Source of the DNA: Lichenicoccus sp964247695
Lineage (GTDB): Bacteria > Pseudomonadota > Alphaproteobacteria > Acetobacterales > Acetobacteraceae
Length of the DNA: 64,000 nucleotides
Direction of reading: 5' to 3'
Assembly: GCA_964247695.1 (NCBI GenBank)
Contig: CAXTVI010000017.1
Span: 24,247-88,246 of the forward strand
Under the pieces are notes generated by a model, which was not told where the DNA came from, did no database searches, and saw only the letters and a program-made list of their open reading frames with translations. Below, piece after piece: positions 18,152-28,798 of the stretch. The position numbers were made by a program, and so were the translations under genes. Numbering within the stretch: the first letter of the stretch is position 1; every line of letters begins with the position of its first letter.

Positions 18152-19957
18152 ATGGATGAAATGCAAACGAAGCGATCCGCAACGCGGGCCTGGACTCGGG
18201 CACAATCCAGGCTTGGACGCAGGCAGGCGCGCCCCGTCATCGGGCTTGGCGTGGCGGGCTGTGTCGCCGGCGTGCTGCAGATGTGGTGCGTGGCGCTGAT
18301 CCTGGCCTCGGCGCTCGATGCGGCGGGGGACAGCCACCCGGAGGTGCTGCCGGCCCTGGCGGGCTTTGCCGGAGCAGCCGTTCTGCGCGCCGCAGTGCAG
18401 GCCGCGGGCGAGGTCACATCCGCCCGCGCGGGAATGACAGCGCGCCGTCGCCTGCGGCAAGACGCGCTCGTGGCGCTCCTGCGGGCGGGGCCCGCGCTCC
18501 TGCGGGACCGGCACAGCAGCGCCCTGGCGACGCTTCTGGTGGACCGGATCGAGGCGGTCGACGGCTTCTTCGCACGCTGGCTGCCAGCTGCCAGCCTGGC
18601 GATTCTCGCACCCGCGCTGGTTCTGGTGGCGGCGCTGCTGGTGCAGCCATTCGCGGCGCTGGTGCTGCTCTGCTGCGGGCTGTCGGTGCCGGTGATGCAG
18701 GCGGTGTTCGGGATCGGCGCCGCAGCCGCGTCCCGCCGGCAGTTCCAGGCGCTGGCGCGGCTGCAGGCGTATTTCGTCGACCGGGTCCGCGGAATCGCGA
18801 CCCTGGTGCTGGCCGGCCGCAGCGGAGACGAGGCCGAACGACTTGCCGCTGCAGCGGCGGAACTGCGCAGGCGCACCATGCGGGTGCTGCGAGTGGCATT
18901 CCTCTCCTCGGCCGGCCTGGATTGCGCGCTCGCGGTGGCGCTCGTGGTGATCGCCCTGCATGACGGTGGCCGCCTGCTCTCGGGCGCGCACGCGGCCGGC
19001 GTGCCGGTCCCGGCGCACCCGTCGACGGGGACCCGCGCGCTCCCGGTGGCAAAGGCGCTGTTCGTGCTGCTCCTGGTGCCGGAGTTCTTCGCGCCGCTAC
19101 GCGCCTTTGCGCTGGCCTATCAGGATCGCCTGCAGGTCGGCGCCTGCGCCGAGGCGCTGGCAACACTGCCGGAACCCGACGGCAGCGTGACCGCCGGGCT
19201 GGGCGTTCCTCTCGAACGTGGGGCACCGGGCGGTATCGCGGTGACGTTCGAGAACGTCGTCTTTGCCTGGACCGAGGCGCGTGGTCCGGTCCTGGACGGG
19301 CTCAGCTTCTCGATCGCCGGCGGCGAGACGGTGCTGCTCTCGGGCCCGTCGGGTGCCGGGAAATCAACGGTGATCGAGATCCTGCTCGGCTTCGTGCAGC
19401 CGCAATCCGGCCGCGTGCTGCTCGACGGGATCGCGCTTGGGTCATTGCGCCCCGACGCGAGCAGCCGGCTGGTCGGCTGGATCGGCCAGAATCCGATGCT
19501 GTTCGCGGGCACCCTGCGCGAGAACGTCCTGTTCGGGCGCCCGGATGCCTCCGAGGGGGCGCTGCACTCGGCACTGGCGGTGTCGGCCCTGGACGAGCTG
19601 GTGGCATCGCTGCCTGAGGGCCTCGACACACGGATCGGCGAGGCCGGCTACGGCCTGTCCGGGGGGCAGGCGCAACGGGTCGCGATCGCCCGCGCCGCTC
19701 TGCACGATGCGCCGGTGCTGCTGCTCGACGAGCCCACCGCGCATCTCGACCCGGACACGGAGCGCTCCGTCCTGGCGAGCCTGCGCGAGCTGGCGCGTGG
19801 CCGGACGGTGCTGATCGCGACCCACTCCATGGCGGCGCATGGCATCGCCGGTCGGCGCATCGAGCTGCGCTCGACAATGCGCGGACCGCGGGCTGTTGCG
19901 GACGACGCGCGCCCGGTGTCCGCCTCGCCGGTCCTGGCGGGCCGGGGCGTGGCATGA
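18152..19957 (+). CDS. cydD: Thiol reductant ABC exporter subunit CydD
   Basis: One half of the heterodimeric inner-membrane exporter CydDC, which exports glutathione and cysteine and is needed to assemble cytochrome bd and periplasmic c-type cytochromes. The N-terminal ~330 residues are a six-helix exporter domain. The C-terminal ATPase has Walker A GPSGAGKST, signature LSGGQAQRVAIARAAL and Walker B VLLLDEPTAHLD. Several starts are possible: I used the ATG at 18152, but the frame is open from a GTG at 18101 and another ATG lies at 18161. The stop overlaps the cydC start (ATGA), so the two are coupled. No cydAB genes are visible nearby. Confidence 0.92.
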   Translation: MDEMQTKRSATRAWTRAQSRLGRRQARPVIGLGVAGCVAGVLQMWCVALILASALDAAGDSHPEVLPALAGFAGAAVLRAAVQAAGEVTSARAGMTARRRLRQDALVALLRAGPALLRDRHSSALATLLVDRIEAVDGFFARWLPAASLAILAPALVLVAALLVQPFAALVLLCCGLSVPVMQAVFGIGAAAASRRQFQALARLQAYFVDRVRGIATLVLAGRSGDEAERLAAAAAELRRRTMRVLRVAFLSSAGLDCALAVALVVIALHDGGRLLSGAHAAGVPVPAHPSTGTRALPVAKALFVLLLVPEFFAPLRAFALAYQDRLQVGACAEALATLPEPDGSVTAGLGVPLERGAPGGIAVTFENVVFAWTEARGPVLDGLSFSIAGGETVLLSGPSGAGKSTVIEILLGFVQPQSGRVLLDGIALGSLRPDASSRLVGWIGQNPMLFAGTLRENVLFGRPDASEGALHSALAVSALDELVASLPEGLDTRIGEAGYGLSGGQAQRVAIARAALHDAPVLLLDEPTAHLDPDTERSVLASLRELARGRTVLIATHSMAAHGIAGRRIELRSTMRGPRAVADDARPVSASPVLAGRGVA

Positions 19958-21609
19958 GGCCGCTGCTGCCGCCGCTGCTGGCGATCCTGCGGCTCTGGCG
20001 CGGACAGTCGGCGGCGCTCCTCGGCGGTCTGTGCGTCTCGATCATGGCGCTGGCGAGCGGGCTCGCGCTGCTCAGCGCCTCCGGGCTGCGGCTGGCAGGC
20101 TCCGCGGTCGGGTTGCTGCTGGCGTCGGGACTGCTGCTGCGTGCACTCGGGATCGGGCGTGTGCTGCTGCGCTATGCGGAGCGGCTGGCGACGCACGCGG
20201 CCACTTTCCGGGCGCTGGCCGACCTCAGGGTCTGGTTCTTCCGACGGCTCGCCGGCAGCGCCGCCGGCGGTCTCGGCTACCGGCGCACCGGCGACGTGCT
20301 GGGCCGGCTGGTGAGCGATGTGGAGGCGCTCGACGGGCTCTACCTCCGCCTGCTGGTGCCGCTCTGCGGCGTGCTGCTGACGCTGCCGGTGCTGGCCATC
20401 GTCATCGGCGCGAGGAGCATGGCGCTCGCGCTGCCGGTCTGCCTGCTGTTCGCGGGCGCGTCGCTGCTGCTGCCCTGGATCGCCGCGCGGCGCTCGTCGC
20501 GAGCCGGCGTGCCGCTGGCCGAGGCGCAAGTCGGCCTCCGGGTGGCGGTGCTGGATGTGACGTCGGGCCTGCGCGAGATCAGCGCCTTCGGCGCCGGCGA
20601 GCGCATGGCGGCGGTCGTGCGTCAGCGCGAGGAGCGTTTGCTGACAGCGCAGGGGCGTCTCGCCCGCAGCGCGGCCATGGCCGGGGCGAGCTCGTTCCTG
20701 TGCGGACAGGCGGCGGTGCTGCTGGTGCTGGCGGCATGCGTCGGGTTCGGGTTGCCGCGCATCGGCGGTCTCGCCGCCGTCCTGTCGCTGTTTCTGGTGC
20801 TGGCCTGCTTCGAGGCGTCCTCCGGACTGGTGCGGTCCGGGGTGCTGGCTGGCCACATGGCGGAGAGCGCGCGGCGGGTTCTCGAGGTCGGGCGCGAGGC
20901 AGTCGATGCACCGCCGCCCGCGGGCACGGCGCCGCCGCCTGCGGATGCGACGCTCCGCCTCGAGGGGGTCGGGTATCGCTGGGGCGGTGACCGACCGCCG
21001 GTATTCGATGGGCTTGGCCTGGGCATCCCGCAGGGTGCGCGTGTCGCGTTCCTCGGCCCGTCGGGGGCGGGCAAGTCGACCCTGGCCGGCTTGCTGCTAC
21101 GGGTCGTTGCGCCGCAAGCCGGCCGGATCACCTATGGCGGCGTCGACATCGCCTCGATCGATCCCGCCTTGCTGCGGCGGCAGATCGCCTGGCTCAGCCA
21201 GGAGACGCATCTGTTCGACGACACCATCAGGGCAAACCTGTTGCTGGCGCGTCCCGAAGCCGACGAGGCCGCGCTGTGGGCGGTGCTGGAACAGGCCCGC
21301 ATCGCCGACGTCGTGCGGTCGTTGCCAAACCGGCTGGACGAGTGGCTCGGCGAGAACGGCACCAACCTGTCGGGGGGGCAGGGGCGGCGGCTGGCGCTGG
21401 CGCGCAGTCTGCTTTCGCCGGCGTCGGTGCTGATCCTCGACGAGCCGTGCGCCGGCCTCGACTCCGAGACCGAGCAGGCGTTCCTGTCGACGCTCAACAC
21501 CGTCGCGGCCGGCCGCACCATCATCCTGATCGCGCACCGGCTGACCGGCGTCGAGCGACTAGACCGGGTCTGGCGGCTGCAAGAGGGGCGCGCCGCGATC
21601 GCTGCCTGA
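19954..21609 (+). CDS. cydC: Thiol reductant ABC exporter subunit CydC
   Basis: Partner of CydD in the inner membrane. The 551-residue protein has an N-terminal membrane domain (about 1-310) and a C-terminal ATPase with Walker A GPSGAGKSTL, Q-loop region IAWLSQETHLFDDTI, signature LSGGQGRRLALARSLL and Walker B VLILDEPCAGLD. The ATG at 19954 overlaps the cydD stop by 4 nt. The switch-histidine region IILIAHRLTGVERLD is intact, so the site looks catalytically competent. Confidence 0.92.
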   Translation: MRPLLPPLLAILRLWRGQSAALLGGLCVSIMALASGLALLSASGLRLAGSAVGLLLASGLLLRALGIGRVLLRYAERLATHAATFRALADLRVWFFRRLAGSAAGGLGYRRTGDVLGRLVSDVEALDGLYLRLLVPLCGVLLTLPVLAIVIGARSMALALPVCLLFAGASLLLPWIAARRSSRAGVPLAEAQVGLRVAVLDVTSGLREISAFGAGERMAAVVRQREERLLTAQGRLARSAAMAGASSFLCGQAAVLLVLAACVGFGLPRIGGLAAVLSLFLVLACFEASSGLVRSGVLAGHMAESARRVLEVGREAVDAPPPAGTAPPPADATLRLEGVGYRWGGDRPPVFDGLGLGIPQGARVAFLGPSGAGKSTLAGLLLRVVAPQAGRITYGGVDIASIDPALLRRQIAWLSQETHLFDDTIRANLLLARPEADEAALWAVLEQARIADVVRSLPNRLDEWLGENGTNLSGGQGRRLALARSLLSPASVLILDEPCAGLDSETEQAFLSTLNTVAAGRTIILIAHRLTGVERLDRVWRLQEGRAAIAA

Positions 21610-21685
21610 ACGGCGGCGTGCTTTCCTGAACCGTCAAGAATGCTCTATGGGATCGGGGTCTTCGTCCTGTGGAAGAGATCATTCA

Positions 21686-22081
21686 ATGCGTCGAACGCCT
21701 GTGCTTGCCGCCACCTGCCTGCTTCCAGCCTTCCTGGCCGGCTGCTCCTTCTTCGAGGGCGGCGCGCTCGGCCGGAAGTTCGTGGTGTTCTTCGCCGTGC
21801 GGTCGGCCACCCTGGATGCGTCCGCCCGCGAGGTGGTGAGCCACGCAGCGGATCTTGCGGCCAATCATCCGGAGCTGAACATTCAGGTCGAGGGCTACGC
21901 CCAGGCCAACGGCAGCCTGACGGCGGATGCAATGCTGTCGGACCGGCGCGCCGATGTGGTTGCGGCGGCGCTCAAGGCGGACGGCGTCGCCGCCAACCGG
22001 ATCCAGATCAATCCGCGCTCGCCGTCCAACGAGGATCCCGGCATCGGCGCCCGCCGGGTCGAGATCGACTTCGGCAACTGA
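21686..22081 (+). CDS. OmpA-domain lipoprotein
   Basis: 131-residue predicted outer-membrane or periplasmic lipoprotein. Residues 1-19 are a lipoprotein signal peptide ending in the lipobox LAGC, with the lipidated Cys in GCSFF. Residues from about 30 to the end are an OmpA C-terminal (peptidoglycan-binding) domain: VFFAVRSATLDASAREVVSH, VEGYAQANGS and the LSDRRADVVAAALKADGV helix typical of the family. I chose the ATG at 21686 because it begins directly at the basic-hydrophobic signal peptide. It stands alone between cydC and recQ. The family is clear, but the precise role is not; Pal-like envelope anchoring is one possibility. Confidence 0.85.
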   Translation: MRRTPVLAATCLLPAFLAGCSFFEGGALGRKFVVFFAVRSATLDASAREVVSHAADLAANHPELNIQVEGYAQANGSLTADAMLSDRRADVVAAALKADGVAANRIQINPRSPSNEDPGIGARRVEIDFGN

Positions 22082-22172
22082 AGCAAACTCCCCCTCTGGA
22101 GGCTGGGCCCGGGGCCGCCTCTGCTCCGGGTTGCGTCCCTAGCAGGTCAAGGGCAAGGCCCTTGCCTGACGC

Positions 22173-24071
22173 ATGCTGACCGACCTTCCGACAGCCGCGA
22201 TGGAGGCGCCGAACTTCCGGCGTGACGGCGGCGTGCCGCTCGAGGTGCTCGCGCGGGTGTTCGGGTTCGACGCCTTCCGCGGGCTGCAGGATGCCGCGAT
22301 CTCGCGGGTGATGCAGGGTGGCGACGCGCTGGTGCTGATGCCGACCGGCGGCGGCAAGAGCCTCTGCTACCAGATCCCGGCGTTGTGCCGGCCCGGCATG
22401 GGCTTGGTGGTCTCGCCGCTGATCGCGCTGATGGATGACCAGGTCGCAGCTTTGCGCCAGCTCGGCGTGAACGCGGCGGCGCTGCATTCGGAACTCAGTC
22501 CGGAGGATGCGCCCCGGATCCGGGCGGACTTTGCCGCCGGCCGCCTCGACCTGCTGTACGTATCGCCGGAGCGGCTGCTGTCGCCCGGCATGCTCGAGCG
22601 CCTCGGCCGCCAGCAGATCTCGGTGATCGCGATCGACGAGGCGCACTGCGTGTCGCAATGGGGGCACGAGTTCAGGCCGGAATACCGGGCGCTGGCCGCC
22701 CTCCCGGAGGCGTTCCCCGGCGTGCCGCGCGTGGCCCTCACGGCGACCGCCGATCCGCGCACGCGTGTCGACATCCTGCAGGCGCTGGCGATGCCGGAGG
22801 CGGCGGTGCTGGCGGCCAGCTTCCACCGGCCCAACCTGGACATTGCGGCGAAACCCAAGGCAGCCGAGCTGCGGCAGCTCACCGACATGCTGGCCCGGCA
22901 CAAGGCAAGCGGCGGCGCCTCGATCGTCTATTGCGGCAGCCGCAACAAGACCGAGCGCATCGCGCGCAGCCTGCGCGAGCGTGAATGGCCGGCGATCGTG
23001 TTCCATGCCGGCATCTCGCCGTTGGAGAAGCGTGCGGCGCTGGCGCGCTTCCGCTCCGGCGAGCCGGTGGTGGTGGTGGCAACCATCGCCTTCGGCATGG
23101 GCATCGACCGGCCGGACGTGCGCATCGTGGTGCATCTCGACATGCCGGACAGCCCGGAGGGTTACTACCAGCAGATCGGCCGTGCCGGACGCGACGGCGA
23201 GCCGGCGCACACGCTGCTGCTGTACGGCGGCGAGGATATCGCGCGGGCGCGGCACTGGCTCGAGGTGTCGACGGCACCGCCGGCCCAGAAGAAGGTCATG
23301 GGCCAGCGGCTCGAATCGATGATCGCGTTGACCGACACAACCGGCTGCCGCACGCGCGCACTGCTCGCCTGCTTCGGCGAGACGCTCGGACGCGCTTGCG
23401 GGCACTGCGACACCTGTCGCAGCCCGATCGCCACGTTCGACGGCACGGTGGCGGCGCAGAAGGCGCTCTCTGCGATCTATCGCACCGGCCAGCGCTTCGG
23501 CGCCCTGCACATCATCTCGGTCCTGCGCGGCAAGCAGACCGACATGGTGGCCAAGTACAAACACGACAAGCTGTCGTTGTATGGCATCGGCCGCGAGCAG
23601 CCGGACGGGTTCTGGCGCAGCGTGATCCGCCAGCTGGTGTCGCGCGGCGCGCTGCAGACCGGCGAGGGCGAGTACGCGACGCTGGCCCTGAACGAGGCGG
23701 TCGCGCGGCCGATCCTGCGCGGCGAGGAGAAGCTGATGCTGCGCGAGGATGCGTCGGATCCGCTGCCGGCCGCCGCTCTGTCGGCCGGGGCCGGCAAGCC
23801 GCCCCGTGAACGCGGCGATGCGGCGCGCGACATGGCAGCGGCCGATCTCGACGGGACGGCCCTGCTGCGCTTCGAGGCGTTGCGCGAGTGGCGCAGGCAG
23901 GAGGCGCGCACGCAGGCGGTGCCGCCCTACGTGATTTTCCACGACAGCGTGCTGCGCGACATCGCGAGCGAGCATCCAAGTGATCTCGGAGCGCTCGGTC
24001 ACATCAAGGGCGTCGGCGCTTCGAAGCTCGACCGCTATGGGGCGCAGGTGCTGGCGAGTCTCGCGGGGTAG
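22173..24071 (+). CDS. recQ: ATP-dependent DNA helicase RecQ
   Basis: 3'-5' helicase of the RecFOR recombination and replication-repair pathway. The 632-residue protein has Walker A PTGGGKSLCYQIPALC, the DEAH-box motif IDEAHCVSQWGHEFRPEY, helicase motif VI QQIGRAGRDG, the zinc-binding Cys cluster (TGCRTRALLACFGE, then CGHCDTC), a winged-helix RQC domain (KQTDMVAKYKHDKLSLYGIG) and a C-terminal HRDC domain (RFEALREWRRQEAR, PPYVIFHDSVLRDIA). All domains are present. An ATG ten codons in is an alternative start. It lies 92 nt after the OmpA-like gene. Confidence 0.96.
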   Translation: MLTDLPTAAMEAPNFRRDGGVPLEVLARVFGFDAFRGLQDAAISRVMQGGDALVLMPTGGGKSLCYQIPALCRPGMGLVVSPLIALMDDQVAALRQLGVNAAALHSELSPEDAPRIRADFAAGRLDLLYVSPERLLSPGMLERLGRQQISVIAIDEAHCVSQWGHEFRPEYRALAALPEAFPGVPRVALTATADPRTRVDILQALAMPEAAVLAASFHRPNLDIAAKPKAAELRQLTDMLARHKASGGASIVYCGSRNKTERIARSLREREWPAIVFHAGISPLEKRAALARFRSGEPVVVVATIAFGMGIDRPDVRIVVHLDMPDSPEGYYQQIGRAGRDGEPAHTLLLYGGEDIARARHWLEVSTAPPAQKKVMGQRLESMIALTDTTGCRTRALLACFGETLGRACGHCDTCRSPIATFDGTVAAQKALSAIYRTGQRFGALHIISVLRGKQTDMVAKYKHDKLSLYGIGREQPDGFWRSVIRQLVSRGALQTGEGEYATLALNEAVARPILRGEEKLMLREDASDPLPAAALSAGAGKPPRERGDAARDMAAADLDGTALLRFEALREWRRQEARTQAVPPYVIFHDSVLRDIASEHPSDLGALGHIKGVGASKLDRYGAQVLASLAG

Positions 24072-24160
24072 CGGCAGCCCTCTTGACCGGGTCGTCGCAG
24101 GCCGTCGAAGCTTGCATCAACCGGCGGGTCAACAAGAGCCGGCAGGGAACGCGCAAGGCC

Positions 24161-25648
<1,488 letters not shown>

Positions 25649-25859
25649 CGACGTGCTTTCTGGGTCAACGCCATCGCAAGCCTTGGCGGCATCCTGCCAT
25701 CTTCCGGCTTGAGACGGCGCGAGCTTCAGGACGATCGGCGCCCGGGTCGGCTTGATCGCGCAGAACGGAATATCCCCACGATGCCGGGAGGCCTTGCCGG
25801 TTGGGCAGAGACCTCCCTGGCCGGGATGCACCGGATCGTTTTGCGCCTGAAGGGCTCGT
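25649..25859. other. Convergent intergenic region with a possible shared hairpin
   Basis: Space between the 3' ends of glpK (plus) and the alcohol dehydrogenase gene (minus). GGGAGG at 25786-25791 pairs with CCTCCC at 25812-25817 over a 20-nt loop, and flanking GCC/GGC bases can extend it. No T-run follows. It may act as a bidirectional terminator, but the evidence is weak. No coding sequence is convincing here. Confidence 0.35.
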
Positions 25860-27053
25860 TCAGGCTTGCGGCAGCGGCGAGCCGCCCGGGTGAAACACGA
25901 CCTTGACGCAGTCATCCTGCTTGTCGCGGAAGGTCTTGTAGAGTTCGGGGCCATCCTCGAGGTTGGTGCTGCGGTGGGTGATCAGGAAGGTCGGGTCGAT
26001 GGTGCCGTCCTGGATCAACTTGGTCAGTTCTTCGAGCCAGCGCTTCACGTGTGTCTGGCCACTCCGGATGGTCAGGCCCTTCTGCACAACGGCCGCCATG
26101 TTGACCGGCACCGGGCCACCATAGACGCCGGGCACCGAGACGATGCCGCTCGGACGTACTGCCTGGATCATCTGCTCCAGCGCATACGGACGCTGCGTGC
26201 TCGTCAGCTTCTCCTGCACCGTGCTCAGCAGGTTGAACATGCCGTGGCCGGCGCTCGACTCCATGCCGACGCAGTCAATGACGGCGTCGGCGCCTTCACC
26301 GTTGCTGATGTCCTTGATGCGCGCCATGACGTCTTCCTGCGCATAGTCGATGATGTCGGTGGCACCGGCCTTGCGGGCCAGCGCGATGCGCTCCGGCACC
26401 GTCTCGATGGCGATGATGCGCGCAGCCCCCATCACCGCGGCGGACTTGATGGCGAACAGCCCGACCGGGCCGGCGCCCCAGATCGCGACGATCTCGCCGC
26501 CCTTGATGTCGCAATAGGCCGCTGCCTGCCAGCCCGTGGGCAGGATGTCGGACAGGAACAGCGCCTGCTCGTCACTCATGCCGTCCGGCACCTTCATCGG
26601 CGCCACGTCTGCCATCGGCACACGAACGAACTCGGCCTGGCCACCGGCATAGCCGCCGGTCAGGTGCGAGTAGCCGAACAGGCCGGCGGTCGGGTAGCCG
26701 AACTGCTTGGCCGCCATCTCGCCGTTGCGGTTTGAGACGGTGCAGGACGCCCAGTTTCCGAGCTTGCATTGCCGGCACTGGCCGCAATTGATGTTGAAGG
26801 GCACCACGACGCGGTCACCCTTGCGAAAGCCGGTGATCGCCGAACCGGTCTCGACGACCTCGCCCATGAATTCGTGGCCGAGGATGTCGCCGCTCTCCAT
26901 GGTCGGCATCTGGCCGTCCATGAGATGCAGGTCGGAGCCGCAGATCGCACAACTCGACACCTTGAGGACGATGTCCCGGCTGTCCTCGATGCTGGGATCG
27001 GGAACCGTGTCGCAGCGGATGTCACCTTTGCCGTGCCAGCACAGTGCGCGCAT
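25860..27053 (-). CDS. Zinc-dependent alcohol dehydrogenase (MDR family)
   Basis: Medium-chain NAD(P)-dependent dehydrogenase of 397 residues, close to the formaldehyde-dehydrogenase-like zinc ADHs found widely in soil proteobacteria. The catalytic zinc ligands lie in SSCAICGSDLHLMDG and LGHEFMGEVVE. The structural zinc lobe is NCGQCRQCKLGNWASC, with four Cys. The Rossmann motif is IWGAGPVGLFAIKSAAVMGA. ATG 27053 has a good AGGAG upstream; the frame extends 27 codons further without homology. Substrate cannot be read from sequence: short-chain alcohols or aldehyde adducts are likely. It is monocistronic, about 100 nt after the copper chaperone region on the opposite side of its start. Confidence 0.9.
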   Translation of the reverse strand: MRALCWHGKGDIRCDTVPDPSIEDSRDIVLKVSSCAICGSDLHLMDGQMPTMESGDILGHEFMGEVVETGSAITGFRKGDRVVVPFNINCGQCRQCKLGNWASCTVSNRNGEMAAKQFGYPTAGLFGYSHLTGGYAGGQAEFVRVPMADVAPMKVPDGMSDEQALFLSDILPTGWQAAAYCDIKGGEIVAIWGAGPVGLFAIKSAAVMGAARIIAIETVPERIALARKAGATDIIDYAQEDVMARIKDISNGEGADAVIDCVGMESSAGHGMFNLLSTVQEKLTSTQRPYALEQMIQAVRPSGIVSVPGVYGGPVPVNMAAVVQKGLTIRSGQTHVKRWLEELTKLIQDGTIDPTFLITHRSTNLEDGPELYKTFRDKQDDCVKVVFHPGGSPLPQA

Positions 27054-27152
27054 GTCGTGTCTCCTGGAGAACCAAGCCTGCGCAACGCGACGCAGGCGGC
27101 ACGGACTTGCCGGGAGCCGGCCAGCAGCGATCACAGTTTCAGTACGGGCGTC

Positions 27153-27662
27153 TCAGGGGCTGCGCGGGGAGCGGACCGGGAAGTTCGCGGTGAGGCTGCT
27201 GCCGTCGGAAAAATGCAGCGTGATCGGGATCGTACGGCCGGGTGCCACGTCCGGCCCCGGTTGCTCGCACATCAGGTGGGAACTCCCTGGCGTGAAGCGC
27301 ACGGTTTTCCCGGAGACGACCTCGATCGCGGGCACCGCCTGCATGCTCGTCATGCCGGGCATCGCGGCCATCGGGCCGTGTGCCATCGCGCTCATGTGGC
27401 TCATGGTTCGCATCCGGATGGTCCGATGCAGGCTCAGGCTGCCGCAGGCCGCGGCAGTCGCGCCGGTGAGAGTGACGCTGCCGGGGCCGGCGTTGCTGAG
27501 CGAGAAATAGCCCGCCGCCGGCAGGCCGGGCAGGGCGCGCATCCAGGCGCCGGAAAGCGTCAGCCCGAGAGGCGATGCCGCGTGCCCGGATAGCGGCAAT
27601 GCCAGGGGCAGCGCCACGATGAGCGATCGCGGCAGGCGCCGGCCGAAGCGGCGGGAGTTCAC
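27153..27662 (-). CDS. Periplasmic copper chaperone (PCuAC family)
   Basis: Predicted secreted 169-residue protein of the PCu(A)C/DUF461 family, which delivers Cu(I) to the CuA centre of cytochrome oxidase. The GTG start overlaps the stop of the upstream gene (GTGA). A signal peptide (RRLPRSLIVALPLALPLSGH) ends near residue 28, followed by the family fold SGAWMRALPGLPAAGYFSLS. Copper ligands are visible as a His/Met cluster: LHRTIRM, MSHMSAMAHGPM and the C-terminal SSHLMCEQ in place of the usual HxM motif. A Met-rich insert MAAMPGMTSM is longer than in many members. It is coupled to the ferritin-like gene, so the pair may share a metal-handling role. Confidence 0.85.
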   Translation of the reverse strand: MNSRRFGRRLPRSLIVALPLALPLSGHAASPLGLTLSGAWMRALPGLPAAGYFSLSNAGPGSVTLTGATAAACGSLSLHRTIRMRTMSHMSAMAHGPMAAMPGMTSMQAVPAIEVVSGKTVRFTPGSSHLMCEQPGPDVAPGRTIPITLHFSDGSSLTANFPVRSPRSP

Positions 27663-28624
27663 GCAGCGCGCGGCTTGCGAGCCCGCATGAACCGGCGCGC
27701 GAAGCGCACCATGTTCGGCATCGTCGTGGGCCGCCGCAGCCTGTCGTCGTAGCCGGCGAAGCGCCGGTCGTTCTCCTGCAGGCACAGGCCCATCAGCTCG
27801 CGCACGCTGATCTCCTCGCTGCTGACCGACTTGGCGCCGTTCACCGTGAAGTTGTTGTCCTGCACGACCTCGCGGCCATCGGCGTCCATGCCGCGGGCGA
27901 GGCCGATCCGCTCCCAGCCGAGGAACACCCAGACGGCAGCGACGCGCAGTTCGAACAGCGGCCGGCGCCAGATCGGCATGGTGCGCCGGTGCCAGGCGAC
28001 CCAGTTGGCGAACAGCAGGATGTGCCGGCACTCCTCCTGCATCACCGGCTCGAAGGTCTCGATCAGCTCGGGCGGGAAGAAGCCGGAGCGACGGGCCATC
28101 TCGAACAGGCCGAAGGCGAAGAAGCTGTCGATGCACTCGCTGTAGCCGGTGACCATGTAGGCCCACTCGGGGTCGCGCGGCGCCTTGTATTCGGGCTCGG
28201 GCGCCAGCCGGATGCCGTAGCGGCCGACCATGCGCGAGAGCACCTCCTTGTGGCGGTTCTCCTCCCAGGCATTGAGGCCGATCGCCTCGTGCAGCTCCGG
28301 GTCCTTCAGGCTGTCCGCATACGCCTTCATGCGCAGCCTGGCCTTGCCCTCGGTCTGCACGGCGATGTCCCAGATCGGCAGAGCCGTGATGCGGGCCAAC
28401 GTCTCGTCGTCGAGCGCCGGCCAGTCGATCACCGAAGGCTTGTACGGATTGAAGGTCTCGTGAAACATCGTGCACATGGCGTGCTTGTGCGCCGCCGAGC
28501 CCAGCCGGAGCCGGCCCTGGTGCGGACTGTGCCAGTGCCTGGCCCGGTGATCGGCGGCCTCGATGATCGCGTTGCCGGGAAGTGGAGGGCTGTCGTGCCG
28601 GGTCGCGCCGATCGACTGGCTCAT
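27659..28624 (-). CDS. Ferritin-like diiron protein of unknown function
   Basis: 321-residue cytoplasmic protein predicted as an all-helical ferritin-like fold. Metal-ligand-like motifs are spaced as in diiron proteins: LNAWEENRHKEVLSRMV, then GYSECIDSFFAFGLFEMARR, then FEPVMQEECRHILLFANWV, i.e. two ExxRH signatures plus an additional Glu. The start is uncertain: ATG 28624 (MSQSIGATRHDS) is used, with ATG 28639 five codons upstream. The stop overlaps the copper chaperone GTG. I do not know a substrate; oxygen- or metal-dependent redox chemistry is the best guess from the fold. It is divergent from nrdR. Confidence 0.7.
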   Translation of the reverse strand: MSQSIGATRHDSPPLPGNAIIEAADHRARHWHSPHQGRLRLGSAAHKHAMCTMFHETFNPYKPSVIDWPALDDETLARITALPIWDIAVQTEGKARLRMKAYADSLKDPELHEAIGLNAWEENRHKEVLSRMVGRYGIRLAPEPEYKAPRDPEWAYMVTGYSECIDSFFAFGLFEMARRSGFFPPELIETFEPVMQEECRHILLFANWVAWHRRTMPIWRRPLFELRVAAVWVFLGWERIGLARGMDADGREVVQDNNFTVNGAKSVSSEEISVRELMGLCLQENDRRFAGYDDRLRRPTTMPNMVRFARRFMRARKPRAA

Positions 28625-28798
28625 GCCGATGTCATCCATTCTTTCCGAGGTGGGCTTTCCGAGGCGGCCGCTTGCTGTCGAAGCCCGTCCGAGTCGCAGC
28701 ATGCTCTTCATAGGTTGGTCCGGATCGCGGCACTTGTCAGCAGGCACCCGGGGGCGCACCTGATCTGCCACGTTCACACATCGAGGATCGCCGGCTTC

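Noticed and set aside
27663..28475. A long frame that would fuse extra N-terminal sequence to the copper chaperone
   Set aside because: That part is an alternative frame of the ferritin-like gene; the chaperone has its own GTG and signal peptide at 27662.
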